From: JBMYQA01 sp049600855
GTDB taxonomy: Bacteria > Bacteroidota > Bacteroidia > Cytophagales > Flammeovirgaceae
Assembly (NCBI GenBank): GCA_049600855.1
Contig: JBMYQA010000094.1
Location: 1-20,003, forward strand
Reading direction: 5' to 3'
DNA length: 20,003 bases
Below, in pieces: positions 1 to 7,422 of the stretch (positions within the stretch are counted from its first letter, which is position 1; each line of letters starts with the position of its first letter). The notes beneath the pieces are model-generated. The model worked only from the letters and a program-made list of their open reading frames with translations. It did no database searches and was not told the origin of the DNA. Position numbers and translations under genes: made by a program.

Positions 1-73
1 GCAATTTAGCTTTAATTTCGGGTGAATTTTGAGCTAATTAAATCGTTAAAATCCTAATATTCAATCACAAACG

Positions 74-107
74 TTTGCGGATTTATAAATTTAATTAAGT
101 ATTTTTG
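74..107 (+). promoter_or_regulatory. Bacteroidota-type promoter for the DUF2339 gene
   Basis: A TTTG at 74-77 and TATTTTTG at 100-107 are separated by 22 bp, matching the Bacteroidota primary sigma-factor pattern (TTTG near -33, TAnnTTTG near -7). Transcription would begin near 112-115, leaving a leader of about 100 nt. That leader holds a small perfect hairpin at 147-162 (TCGCTT / AAGCGA around a 4-nt loop). The match is by eye; spacing is at the long end of the accepted range. Confidence 0.5.
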
Positions 108-215
108 ATGAAGATATTTGTGATAATCGCTATTCGAGAGGCTTTTTCGCTTAAGCAAGCGATTGCGTAAATAGTGCAATTTAATCGTAGCGAATTTATA
201 TGATCACATTCATGT

Positions 216-2987
216 TTGATTTTAACAAGTAAGTTGGAAGACGAAATTAACGATATAGCCAAGTCGAGCGAGCGATTTGATGATGAGGATCGAAGAAAAC
301 TGGAGGATTTACGTCAACGGATGGAAAAGCTCCGCAAGGAGTTAGAGATATTCCGTAAAAGCACGCAAATCAAAGACGAAGATTACCACAAGCTAAAAAC
401 AGATCTTGAATACGAGCTCCTGCTCAGAAGCGGCGGTTTTGTTCAACCTGACGATGGTTTTGTGGTGAAGCGAATTTACCCTAGCCTCGAAGAAATTTTC
501 CATGAACGTGCCCCTGTTGTTCGTGACTTGGATTCCATTAACTGGAAAACCATTGATAATAAAATTTACATCAAGGAGTTTTTTGAAGATGAAGAAGTGC
601 TGGCTGAAGAGATGCTTCGACTAAAACATCAGGAAGCCGTTATTAAAAGTCAGAAAGGCAAAACGAACTTTGGTAAGAACATCAAAGTAGAGATTCCTAA
701 AGAGTTTAAAAAAGACTTTGAGAATTTTGTTGGTGAAAACCTGACCTTAAAAATTGGGGTATTGAGTATCATCTTAGCCATCATTTTTGGGTATAACTTG
801 ATGATTAGTGAAGGACTCATTACACGTGGAGCCCGAATTGCGGTTGGTGCCATTGTGGGTACGGCATTTTTTGGATTATCGTATTACCTCTACCTCAAAC
901 GCGTTTCCATCGTTTCCATATTAGTAACCTCAGGAATCGTTACGCTGTATTATACCGTCTATTTGGCTACTTTTTATGCACAACAACGCGATTTTGTGTT
1001 TACCGCAGACCAAGCCTTTGTTTGGGGAGTCATCATTACGGCTTTTGCGGTATTGTTTTCCCTATGGTATGATAAAAAAGAACTCTCATATTTAGCGTTT
1101 TTTGGTGGGTACTTAACGCCATTTTTGGCGGGCTTCCATACCGATGAGTATTTTACCGTACTGCTGTATATTTTGGTCATTAACCTGGGGATGTTAACCA
1201 TTTCTTACCTTAAAAAGTGGAGAGGAATACACTTTGTTTCATTTGTGGGTACGGTAGTATTTATGGGCTATTGGGTCTTAAATATAGACTTAACAGCGCC
1301 TGGAGAGGTTGTGGGACTGTTCATATTTGCGAGTGTATTTCATGTGGTGTTTTATGTGATGACGGTGATTTTTGACATAAAACCGGGAATCAAGTTCACC
1401 AAATTTGATTTTTACATGAGCTTGGCGAATACGTTGTTGTACTTGTGGTCTGGCATTTATTTGTTGTTGTACGTCCCCATTTCATGGCATGACATTGGTT
1501 GGTTTATTGCAGCTTTAGGTGTTTTTAAAATGATCTACATTTACTTATTATATGGAAAAGAAAATGTGGAAAAGAACCTATTAGACCTTCAAATAGGAGC
1601 AGTCATCTTATTTATAAATATTTCTATCTACCTCATATTTAAGCAAAACATTTACATCAATACGCTGTATGCATTAGAGTCTTTAGCACTACTTTGGGTA
1701 GGCATTAAATTAAATCATGAAATCATTAAGACGGGTTCTGTGGCGATGATGCTTTTTGCGGTAGCCAGTATGGGATATGCGTGGCACCTCAACTATAATG
1801 TGTATCCCGATATGTACCCGAATAATGACATGGATCCAATCTTTAATAAGGGCTTTTGGGCGGCACTCATCAACTTCTCTTGTATTTTATTTACCCTGAA
1901 ATTCATTTATGAAGACTATAAAGATGAAATGATTGCCTACATGCCTAAGATGCTTTATGCAGGAATATTGGCAGGTTTGGTAGGCCTGATCAGCTATTTG
2001 GCCTTATTATTTGAAATTCTGTACCATGCACAAACCATCATTGGAGGGAATGATTTTGTGATCTTAATTGTAGCCTTCTACCACATGTGTTTTGTGCTGT
2101 TTGGCCGATACATTGTCCATAAAGTGGAACTGCAATCGATGAAACTCACAGTCGGTATTTTGATGGCGATACTGATCGTCGTGTACCTACCTTTTGGTTA
2201 TTTCAACGTGGTAGACCTTCGAAATGGTTACTTAGATGGGGATTATCCGCTTTATCCCTTCTTATTTCATTACCTCAATGTGGGCTTGTGCAGCTGGATG
2301 GCCTATTTGTTATTAATTGATGCAGTAAAATCAGAAGGCTATCTTTCTACAAAATATGAATACGCAGTATTGCTAGCTTGTGTGCTTTTTGTATTCTTTT
2401 CTACCGTGGAGTATGAGCATCTTTTTGTACTCTTCCAAGCAAATAGCACAACAGAAATTGAAGCGTTTGTGGATCAATTCAGGCGAACGAGCTTTACCGT
2501 ACTTTGGACCATCCTCTCATTTGTTTTGATGTTTTTAGGCATGAAATGGAAGATCAAAGAAGTGCGTAAAATTTCATTATTCTTGTTTGCATTAACCATC
2601 GTGAAATTCTTCGTTGTCGATTTCTGGGTGATGAATGCATATGGAAAAATCATTTCCTTTCTCGTGATTGGTGCCATACTCATTGTAGTATCTCAAATGT
2701 ATCGTCAACAATTACGCGTTTTAATTGAATCAGGAGAGTTTGTGTTGGATAGAGATGAGCAAATGACTGCTGAAAAGGTAGCCGCTTTAGCAAAGCTGAG
2801 AAAAGAGATGAAAGAAGCCGAAGCCGAAGAAGCGGAAAAGGAAAGTGAAACTGAGGATTCAGATTCGGATGCAGAAGCGCCTGATTCTGAAGAGCAGTCT
2901 GAAGAAGCAAATCTGGAAGATTCAGCTGCTTCGGATGAAGCTGCTGAAGAAGAGGATACTAAAGGGAAGGATGAACAAAAAGGTTAA
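216..2987 (+). CDS. DUF2339 family polytopic membrane protein
   Basis: This 923-residue protein fits the DUF2339 family of predicted multi-span membrane proteins, whose function is unknown. Residues 1-75 are charged and heptad-like, consistent with a cytoplasmic coiled coil. Hydrophobic segments follow from about residue 178 to 828; I count roughly 22 by eye. The last ~60 residues (about 860-923) are almost entirely Glu, Asp, Ser and Ala with a few Lys, a low-complexity acidic tail. The start is uncertain: in this frame a stop lies at 201-203 and no ATG occurs before codon 36, so TTG at 216 (or TTG at 234) must be used; the ATG at 212 is out of frame and makes only six codons. A promoter lies at 74-107. 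The gene is alone upstream of the DUF294/exonuclease pair, 129 bp away. The family call is confident, the exact start is not. Confidence 0.85.
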   Translation: MILTSKLEDEINDIAKSSERFDDEDRRKLEDLRQRMEKLRKELEIFRKSTQIKDEDYHKLKTDLEYELLLRSGGFVQPDDGFVVKRIYPSLEEIFHERAPVVRDLDSINWKTIDNKIYIKEFFEDEEVLAEEMLRLKHQEAVIKSQKGKTNFGKNIKVEIPKEFKKDFENFVGENLTLKIGVLSIILAIIFGYNLMISEGLITRGARIAVGAIVGTAFFGLSYYLYLKRVSIVSILVTSGIVTLYYTVYLATFYAQQRDFVFTADQAFVWGVIITAFAVLFSLWYDKKELSYLAFFGGYLTPFLAGFHTDEYFTVLLYILVINLGMLTISYLKKWRGIHFVSFVGTVVFMGYWVLNIDLTAPGEVVGLFIFASVFHVVFYVMTVIFDIKPGIKFTKFDFYMSLANTLLYLWSGIYLLLYVPISWHDIGWFIAALGVFKMIYIYLLYGKENVEKNLLDLQIGAVILFINISIYLIFKQNIYINTLYALESLALLWVGIKLNHEIIKTGSVAMMLFAVASMGYAWHLNYNVYPDMYPNNDMDPIFNKGFWAALINFSCILFTLKFIYEDYKDEMIAYMPKMLYAGILAGLVGLISYLALLFEILYHAQTIIGGNDFVILIVAFYHMCFVLFGRYIVHKVELQSMKLTVGILMAILIVVYLPFGYFNVVDLRNGYLDGDYPLYPFLFHYLNVGLCSWMAYLLLIDAVKSEGYLSTKYEYAVLLACVLFVFFSTVEYEHLFVLFQANSTTEIEAFVDQFRRTSFTVLWTILSFVLMFLGMKWKIKEVRKISLFLFALTIVKFFVVDFWVMNAYGKIISFLVIGAILIVVSQMYRQQLRVLIESGEFVLDRDEQMTAEKVAALAKLRKEMKEAEAEEAEKESETEDSDSDAEAPDSEEQSEEANLEDSAASDEAAEEEDTKGKDEQKG

Positions 2988-3069
2988 TGTGCATGTACAC
3001 ATAAGTCTTTCGTACCGCCTTTCCCAAAGCGATATCATGGCTTAACCTAACCTAAGTCATTTTTCAGAA

Positions 3070-3109
3070 GCATTGAAATTGAGAACTTTTGCGTTTTCAA
3101 TTTCAATGC
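3070..3109 (+). promoter_or_regulatory. Strong hairpin abutting the start of the DUF294 gene
   Basis: The left arm GCATTGAAATTGAGAAC (3070-3086) pairs with GTTTTCAATTTCAATGC (3093-3109), giving a 17-bp stem with one G-U pair and a 6-nt loop. It lies 82 nt after the DUF2339 stop and ends 7 nt before the GTG start at 3117. No T tract follows it on the plus strand, so it is a poor rho-independent terminator. It would cover the ribosome-loading region of the next gene, so it may act as a translational control hairpin, an mRNA-stabilising or processing site, or a protein-binding palindrome. The structure is seen directly; its role is inferred. Confidence 0.65.
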
Positions 3110-3116
3110 CTTTGCC

Positions 3117-5000
3117 GTGAATATCATTGCTGATCGTATCGCTTATTTTTTGAAAGATTTCCCTCCGTTTAGTTTCCTACAAGAAGCAGAAAGGGAAGTG
3201 TTAGCAAGTAAAGTAACCGTATGTTATGGCAAGCCTGAAGAAGTATTGTTTAGAGAAGGGGAAGCCAACCGCAAAATGGCATGGGTGCTGCGGCAAGGAA
3301 AAGTGAACCTCACCAAAAATGACGCAGGAAATGATCAGCTCATAGAAGAATGTGAGCCAGGAGATGTATTTGGAATGCGATCATTGTTATCGGGTAATCC
3401 TTACAGCATGACGGCTACTTGTGAAGGGGAGTGTTTACTGTATACGATTCCACAAAGTAACTTTGAGCAACTATTAGTAGAAAACCAATACTTTGCACTT
3501 TACTTTGCTTCTGGTTATGCGGCAGGCCAAGCCATTGTTGGGAAAACGACTCAATCTTTCCATCCAAAAAATCAAACGTGGGATAGTACGCCTGTTTCGT
3601 ACGCAAAAAAGGTATTGACTTGCTCGCCCGAACACACCATTTACCAAGCGGCAAAACTCATGAGTGAGCGTAATGTGGGTTCCATCATTATCAGTAATGA
3701 CACCCAACAGCCTTTGGGGATTGTAACAGATCGGGATTTAAGGAAAAAGGTTATTGTTGCGCGAGTACCCTTAGATGAAAAGGTGACAGCCATCATGTCG
3801 GCACCAGTGAAAACCATTGCCCCTCAACTGACGATTTCAGAAGTGCTTGTGAAAATGATTCGCTACCATGTTCATCATTTGGTAGTAACGGAAGATGGAA
3901 GTAGTAATAGCATCATAAAAGGCATCGTGTCTGATCATGATTTGATGATGGCTCAACAAAATCATCCAGCTTATCTGATTAAGCGATTAGAAAAATCCAA
4001 TGATCCTGCTGAATGGGCGAATATTCGCAATGAGGCAGAATCCTTATTAAGAAAATTTTTGGCGGATGAGGTCGCTATTCCGCTGATTTCCAACCTAATT
4101 TCCGAAATCAATGATGTGATTATCCGTAAAGCCATTGAACTCGCATTAACCGAACTAGGAGAAATCTCAGGTGATTTGCGTTTTTGCTGGCTCAGCTTAG
4201 GCAGCGAAGGAAGAGAAGAGCAGCTCCTTCGTACCGATCAAGACAATGCAATTATTTACGCGGATGAATTGTCAGAGCATCATAAGAAGCACTTGCTAAC
4301 GTTGGCTGAACGAGTCAATGATTTATTGATGCAGTGTGGGTTTGAGGAATGCCCAGCAAATATTATGGCACGAAATCCTGCGCAATGCTTATCGTTGAGT
4401 GAATGGAAAGAGCGATTTAGTAATTGGATGTTGAAACCAGATCCTAAGGCGTTGATGAATGCCACGATCTTCTTTGATTTTCGGCCGATTTGGGGAGAAA
4501 CCACCTTGGTGGAGTCGCTCAGAGACTTTTTAAAAGAAACCCTAAAATCCGATGCCATTTTTTTAAATCATTTGGCAGCAAATGCCCTCAGTAATCCACC
4601 ACCGTTAAGTTTTTTCAAAAGCATGGTGGTGGAAAAGAATGGGGAGCATAAAAATGAATTTGATATTAAAAAAAGAGCCATGATGCCCTTAGTAGACGCA
4701 GCTCGTTTACTGAGTTTACAACATGGCTTTTATGAAGAACAAAATACCCTGCTTCGATTTAAAAAAATGGCTAAGCTAGAGCCGAAGAATGCCGATTTGT
4801 TTTTGGCTTCTGCCCAAGCATACGCGCTTTTTATGAGGCATCGGGCAATGAATGGATTAACTAAAAATAGCAATGGACGTTTTTTAGAGCTTTCAGCGCT
4901 GAATAAACTAGAAAAACAAATTCTGAAAAAATCATTTCAGCCCATTTCCGACTTACAGCAATTAATTGAAGTACGGTTTAGGGTAGCATTCTTTCGTTAA
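3117..5000 (+). CDS. cNMP-binding/CBS/DUF294 nucleotidyltransferase-like protein
   Basis: The 627-residue protein has a cyclic-nucleotide-binding-like N-terminal domain (about 15-140), two CBS motifs (about 160-285), a DUF294 nucleotidyltransferase-like domain and a DUF294 C-terminal domain (about 475-615). The nucleotidyltransferase signature GSEGREEQLLRTDQDNA is complete at residues 362-378, with the metal-binding Asp pair in TDQD, as in GlnD/GlnE-type enzymes. It has no predicted membrane span, so it should be a cytoplasmic signalling protein sensing cyclic nucleotides and adenine nucleotides; its substrate is not known for the family. The start is GTG: the frame is open back to a stop at 3048 but has no ATG, and the N-terminus begins the way relatives do. 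It is 17 bp upstream of the exonuclease gene, clearly one operon. A strong hairpin sits just before the start codon. Confidence 0.9.
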   Translation: MNIIADRIAYFLKDFPPFSFLQEAEREVLASKVTVCYGKPEEVLFREGEANRKMAWVLRQGKVNLTKNDAGNDQLIEECEPGDVFGMRSLLSGNPYSMTATCEGECLLYTIPQSNFEQLLVENQYFALYFASGYAAGQAIVGKTTQSFHPKNQTWDSTPVSYAKKVLTCSPEHTIYQAAKLMSERNVGSIIISNDTQQPLGIVTDRDLRKKVIVARVPLDEKVTAIMSAPVKTIAPQLTISEVLVKMIRYHVHHLVVTEDGSSNSIIKGIVSDHDLMMAQQNHPAYLIKRLEKSNDPAEWANIRNEAESLLRKFLADEVAIPLISNLISEINDVIIRKAIELALTELGEISGDLRFCWLSLGSEGREEQLLRTDQDNAIIYADELSEHHKKHLLTLAERVNDLLMQCGFEECPANIMARNPAQCLSLSEWKERFSNWMLKPDPKALMNATIFFDFRPIWGETTLVESLRDFLKETLKSDAIFLNHLAANALSNPPPLSFFKSMVVEKNGEHKNEFDIKKRAMMPLVDAARLLSLQHGFYEEQNTLLRFKKMAKLEPKNADLFLASAQAYALFMRHRAMNGLTKNSNGRFLELSALNKLEKQILKKSFQPISDLQQLIEVRFRVAFFR

Positions 5001-5017
5001 GCGATGATTTAATAACT

Positions 5018-5698
5018 ATGAAAAATTGGTTTAAGTCGAATACCTATTCATTTCCTTCATTTATTGAAGCATACAATCAGCTTGACTTTGCGCCTGCTAA
5101 GCAAACTCCAATTGAAGCACTTCAGTTTATCGTACTAGATTGTGAGACCACAGGTTTAGACAAACATGACACGTTGGTGAGTGTAGGAGCGGTAAAGGTG
5201 TTGGGATTTTCATTGGAGGTGAGTACGGTGTTAAACCTGAAATGGGAATCTGCTCCGCTGGGAGAAGCTACTGCTATTCACGAAATCTTATCGAGTAATG
5301 ATGGAGTCGGTCTTGAGCATAAAGCGCAAGAGACGCTGAGTTTTCTTGGTAATGCGATCTTAGTAGGACATCACGTCCAGTTTGATCAGCAGAAGGTCGA
5401 GCAAGCTATTGCCGCTTTATTTCCCAATTTTCGACTTAAAAACCGTACCCTAGATACATTCCATCTCATGAAAAGGCTGTTCCCCAATAGAATGCAAAGT
5501 CGCGTAGCAGGACATGATGCTTTTCATTTAGATGCACTTTGCAAAGAATTTGAAATCGTAGTAGAAAACCGCCACACCGCTTTAGGAGATGCTTACTTGA
5601 CAGCTCAATTACTGATGAAATTACTTTACCGCTTACAAAAACGTGGCGTACACCAAGCAGGGGATTTATTGAAAAAACCACTTTGGGGACTTGGATGA
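5018..5698 (+). CDS. DEDDh 3'-5' exonuclease (DnaQ-like)
   Basis: This 226-residue protein carries all DEDDh exonuclease motifs: Asp41-Cys-Glu43 in motif I, Asp123 after a Gly-His-His stretch in motif II, and His186 with Asp191 in motif III. These residues bind two metal ions and hydrolyse 3' ends of DNA or RNA, as in the epsilon subunit of DNA polymerase III. It lacks a BRCT or polymerase domain and has a ~35-residue N-terminal extension before the fold, so it is a stand-alone nuclease rather than the replicative proofreading subunit. It follows the DUF294 gene by 17 bp. From family knowledge, DUF294/CBS proteins and such exonucleases are paired in many Gram-negative genomes, often near acetate transporter genes; no transporter of that kind is present here. 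Substrate and physiological role are unknown. Confidence 0.9.
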   Translation: MKNWFKSNTYSFPSFIEAYNQLDFAPAKQTPIEALQFIVLDCETTGLDKHDTLVSVGAVKVLGFSLEVSTVLNLKWESAPLGEATAIHEILSSNDGVGLEHKAQETLSFLGNAILVGHHVQFDQQKVEQAIAALFPNFRLKNRTLDTFHLMKRLFPNRMQSRVAGHDAFHLDALCKEFEIVVENRHTALGDAYLTAQLLMKLLYRLQKRGVHQAGDLLKKPLWGLG

Positions 5699-5778
5699 TC
5701 GAATTTTGCTGTAAGCGTAAATCTGAAGCTTTACTTTATTGAAGTTGTTCCCAGAGTTTTCTCTACGAACTGGAATCT

Positions 5779-6234
5779 TCATGAAAATAAGCCAAACTTT
5801 TCGAAGGAGGTTTCAAAGGAAATGATGGTGTCTGTACTTGCTACGCCATCAATAGGATGGATTTGATTGTACAAAATGCTTCGAAGTGCCGAATTATCTT
5901 TGGCGTAAATACGGATAATTAACGCATATTGCCCCGTAATATTGGAACAGGAGACTACTTCGGGAATTTGCTTGAGTTTCTGAATAATTGGCTTAATTTG
6001 CTTGGGATTAGCGACTTTAATTCTAGTATAAGCTTCGGTGGTATAGCCCAGCACTTTAGGATCAACTTGAAAAGTCGCTTTTTTCAATAAGCCCACCTTT
6101 CGCAAATTATTGACACGCTTGTGTACCATCGTATTGGATATCCCCAACTCTTTTGCCAGTTTAACAAAAGAAATTCTGCTGTTTTCCAGTAACCGTTTTA
6201 CAATCGCTTTATCCGTAGTGTCAAGTTGAATCAT
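5779..6234 (-). CDS. Lrp/AsnC family transcriptional regulator
   Basis: The 151-residue protein has the full Lrp/AsnC layout. An N-terminal winged helix-turn-helix spans about residues 4-52, with the recognition helix near 33-46 (SNTMVHKRVNNLRK). A C-terminal RAM ligand-binding domain covers about 63-142, including ITGQYALIIRI at 99-109 and the Gly-Val-x-Ser-Thr-x-Thr strand near 130-137. Such proteins assemble as octamers or hexadecamers and respond to amino acids or their catabolites. The gene is divergent from the DUF1338 gene, with a 158-bp AT-rich region between them, so it probably controls that gene and itself. Because DUF1338 enzymes act in lysine breakdown, lysine or an intermediate such as 2-aminoadipate is a plausible effector; this is inference from neighbourhood. 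Confidence 0.93.
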   Translation of the reverse strand: MIQLDTTDKAIVKRLLENSRISFVKLAKELGISNTMVHKRVNNLRKVGLLKKATFQVDPKVLGYTTEAYTRIKVANPKQIKPIIQKLKQIPEVVSCSNITGQYALIIRIYAKDNSALRSILYNQIHPIDGVASTDTIISFETSFEKFGLFS

Positions 6235-6392
6235 TTCGAAATTAAATAAATAAGTTAAGTGTCAATAATAAAAGTTTTGTTGAGAAATATAAAAATAATG
6301 ACTCTACTTTTAAGCTAATTGAATATTTATGATGTATTTATCCGTTAATAAAAGTCATATAGCTGAGCTTTGCAAAAAAAAAAACAGTAACA
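6235..6392. promoter_or_regulatory. Divergent promoter region between lrp-like and DUF1338 genes
   Basis: This 158-bp AT-rich spacer must hold both promoters. On the minus strand TATTATTG (6270-6263) is one mismatch from the TAnnTTTG -7 box and would give a leader of about 20 nt for the Lrp gene. For the DUF1338 gene no perfect box is visible; GAGCTTTG (6365-6372) is the nearest. Facing hexamers ATGACT (6298-6303) and AGTCAT (6353-6358) could be half-sites for the regulator but are weak evidence. An A11 run lies at 6374-6384, just before the ATG. Confidence 0.35.
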
Positions 6393-7190
6393 ATGTATCA
6401 GAAGTTAATAGAACCATTTTGGTTGACTTATCAGAAAATCACGCCTTCTGCAAAAGTGATTCACAATTTGTTGGAAGAGGCTGGAAATCAGGTGTATAAT
6501 GATCATATTGCCTTCAGAACATTGAATATTGAAGGCATCGCTCTAGCGGATTATACCAAAGCTTTAAAAACATTTGGCTATGAGCCCAAAGGAGAATATC
6601 GTTTTGAACAAAAGAAACTAAATGCCTTACATTTTGAGCATCACGATCCTGAGGCTCCAAAAATATTTGTGTCAGAGTTGCAAACACATGAACTCTCAAA
6701 AACACTTCAGGACTTGATGTGGGAAATTGCAGATAAAATTCCACAAAGCTTGATTGCATCTGGCACCTTTATCTATTCAGGAAGAACTTGGGGTACCATT
6801 TCTTATGAAGACTATCAGCAGTTACTCAGCGAATCGGAATATGCAGCTTGGTTTTATGTATTTGGTTTTTGTGCCAACCATTTTACGATCAATGTCAATC
6901 GCTTGAATTCAGTGGATAGTTTAGAGGAGTTAAATGAATTGCTGAAGGCGAATGGCTTTACGATGAATAGTTCGGGTGGAGAAATTAAAGGTTCCCCAGC
7001 CGAATTATTGGAGCAATCGAGTATTATGGCCGATCGCACGGTGGTTGAGTTTGCACAAGGAAAGTTCGAGATTCCTTCTTGTTACTATGAGTTTGCTAAA
7101 CGCTATCCAGATGCTTCAGGAGACTTATACTCAGGGTTTATTGCAAAATCAGCGGATAAAATCTTTGAATCAACCAATGTGTTGACTTAA
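6393..7190 (+). CDS. DUF1338 protein, HglS-like 2-oxoadipate dioxygenase/decarboxylase
   Basis: The 265-residue protein belongs to the DUF1338 family. A characterised member, HglS of Pseudomonas putida (about 460 residues), is an Fe(II) enzyme converting 2-oxoadipate to D-2-hydroxyglutarate in lysine catabolism. Here the metal ligands can be placed as His38 (in NDHIAFRT), His163 (in ANHFTIN) and a Glu in SCYYEF near residue 233. Arg42 sits four residues after His38, the same spacing as His70 and Arg74 of HglS, where the arginine binds substrate. The protein is much shorter than HglS and so belongs to the compact branch also seen in plants and Bacteroidota. It is soluble and cytoplasmic. The divergent Lrp/AsnC gene is its likely regulator. 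No other lysine-catabolic gene is in the window, so 2-oxoadipate as substrate is inferred. Confidence 0.85.
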   Translation: MYQKLIEPFWLTYQKITPSAKVIHNLLEEAGNQVYNDHIAFRTLNIEGIALADYTKALKTFGYEPKGEYRFEQKKLNALHFEHHDPEAPKIFVSELQTHELSKTLQDLMWEIADKIPQSLIASGTFIYSGRTWGTISYEDYQQLLSESEYAAWFYVFGFCANHFTINVNRLNSVDSLEELNELLKANGFTMNSSGGEIKGSPAELLEQSSIMADRTVVEFAQGKFEIPSCYYEFAKRYPDASGDLYSGFIAKSADKIFESTNVLT

Positions 7191-7217
7191 TATGCTGAAA
7201 ATATAAGTATGCTTATT

Positions 7218-7240
7218 TGGACAAGGCATTGCCTTGTCCA
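7218..7240. repeat. 23-bp perfect palindrome, REP-like or terminator stem
   Basis: TGGACAAGGCA (7218-7228) and TGCCTTGTCCA (7230-7240) are exact inverted copies around a single T, so the RNA would form a 10-bp stem with a 3-nt loop. It lies 27 nt after the DUF1338 stop. It is GC-richer than its surroundings and has no T tract on either side, which is unlike the two clear terminators at 11701-11759 and 13038-13070. It could be a transcription end, an mRNA 3' stabiliser, or one copy of a dispersed REP-like palindrome. Confidence 0.55.
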
Positions 7241-7266
7241 CCCTGCCGATTCACTATTCAGATAGC

Positions 7267-7408
7267 AAAAATGAGGAAAAATAAGAAATGGCTGAATTGT
7301 TCAAAATTTTAGCTATTTGCATTAAATTTACGTAAGTGCTTGGGCATAATAAATGATAGGTCATTGTGATCAAGTGCTTATCCACTAACAAACCATTTCC
7401 TCATTTTT
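7267..7408. repeat. Interrupted long-range inverted repeat upstream of ClC gene
   Basis: AAAAATGAGG (7267-7276) and AAATGG (7286-7291) are together complementary to the continuous CCATTTCCTCATTTTT (7393-7408). The left arm carries a 9-nt insertion, and about 100 nt lie between the arms. The right arm ends 14 nt before the TTG start of the ClC gene, so in the transcript it could pair with the leader and mask the start. The rest of the 232-bp intergenic region shows no gene and no perfect promoter box; TAAATTTA at 7323-7330 is one mismatch from TAnnTTTG. A regulatory role is speculative. Confidence 0.35.
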
Positions 7409-7422
7409 TTGACTAAACAAAA

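Noticed and set aside
212..232. ATG at 212 reading MFDFNK then stop, just before the DUF2339 start
   Set aside because: It is out of frame with the DUF2339 gene and only six codons; there is no evidence it is a leader peptide or that a frameshift joins it to the gene.
3037..3056. CCTAACCTAA telomere-like repeat
   Set aside because: Only two short units occur, as expected by chance in AT-rich DNA.
5699..5778. Bidirectional terminator between the exonuclease and Lrp genes
   Set aside because: Only a 5-bp GTAAA/TTTAC pairing is visible with no proper T tract, too weak to call.
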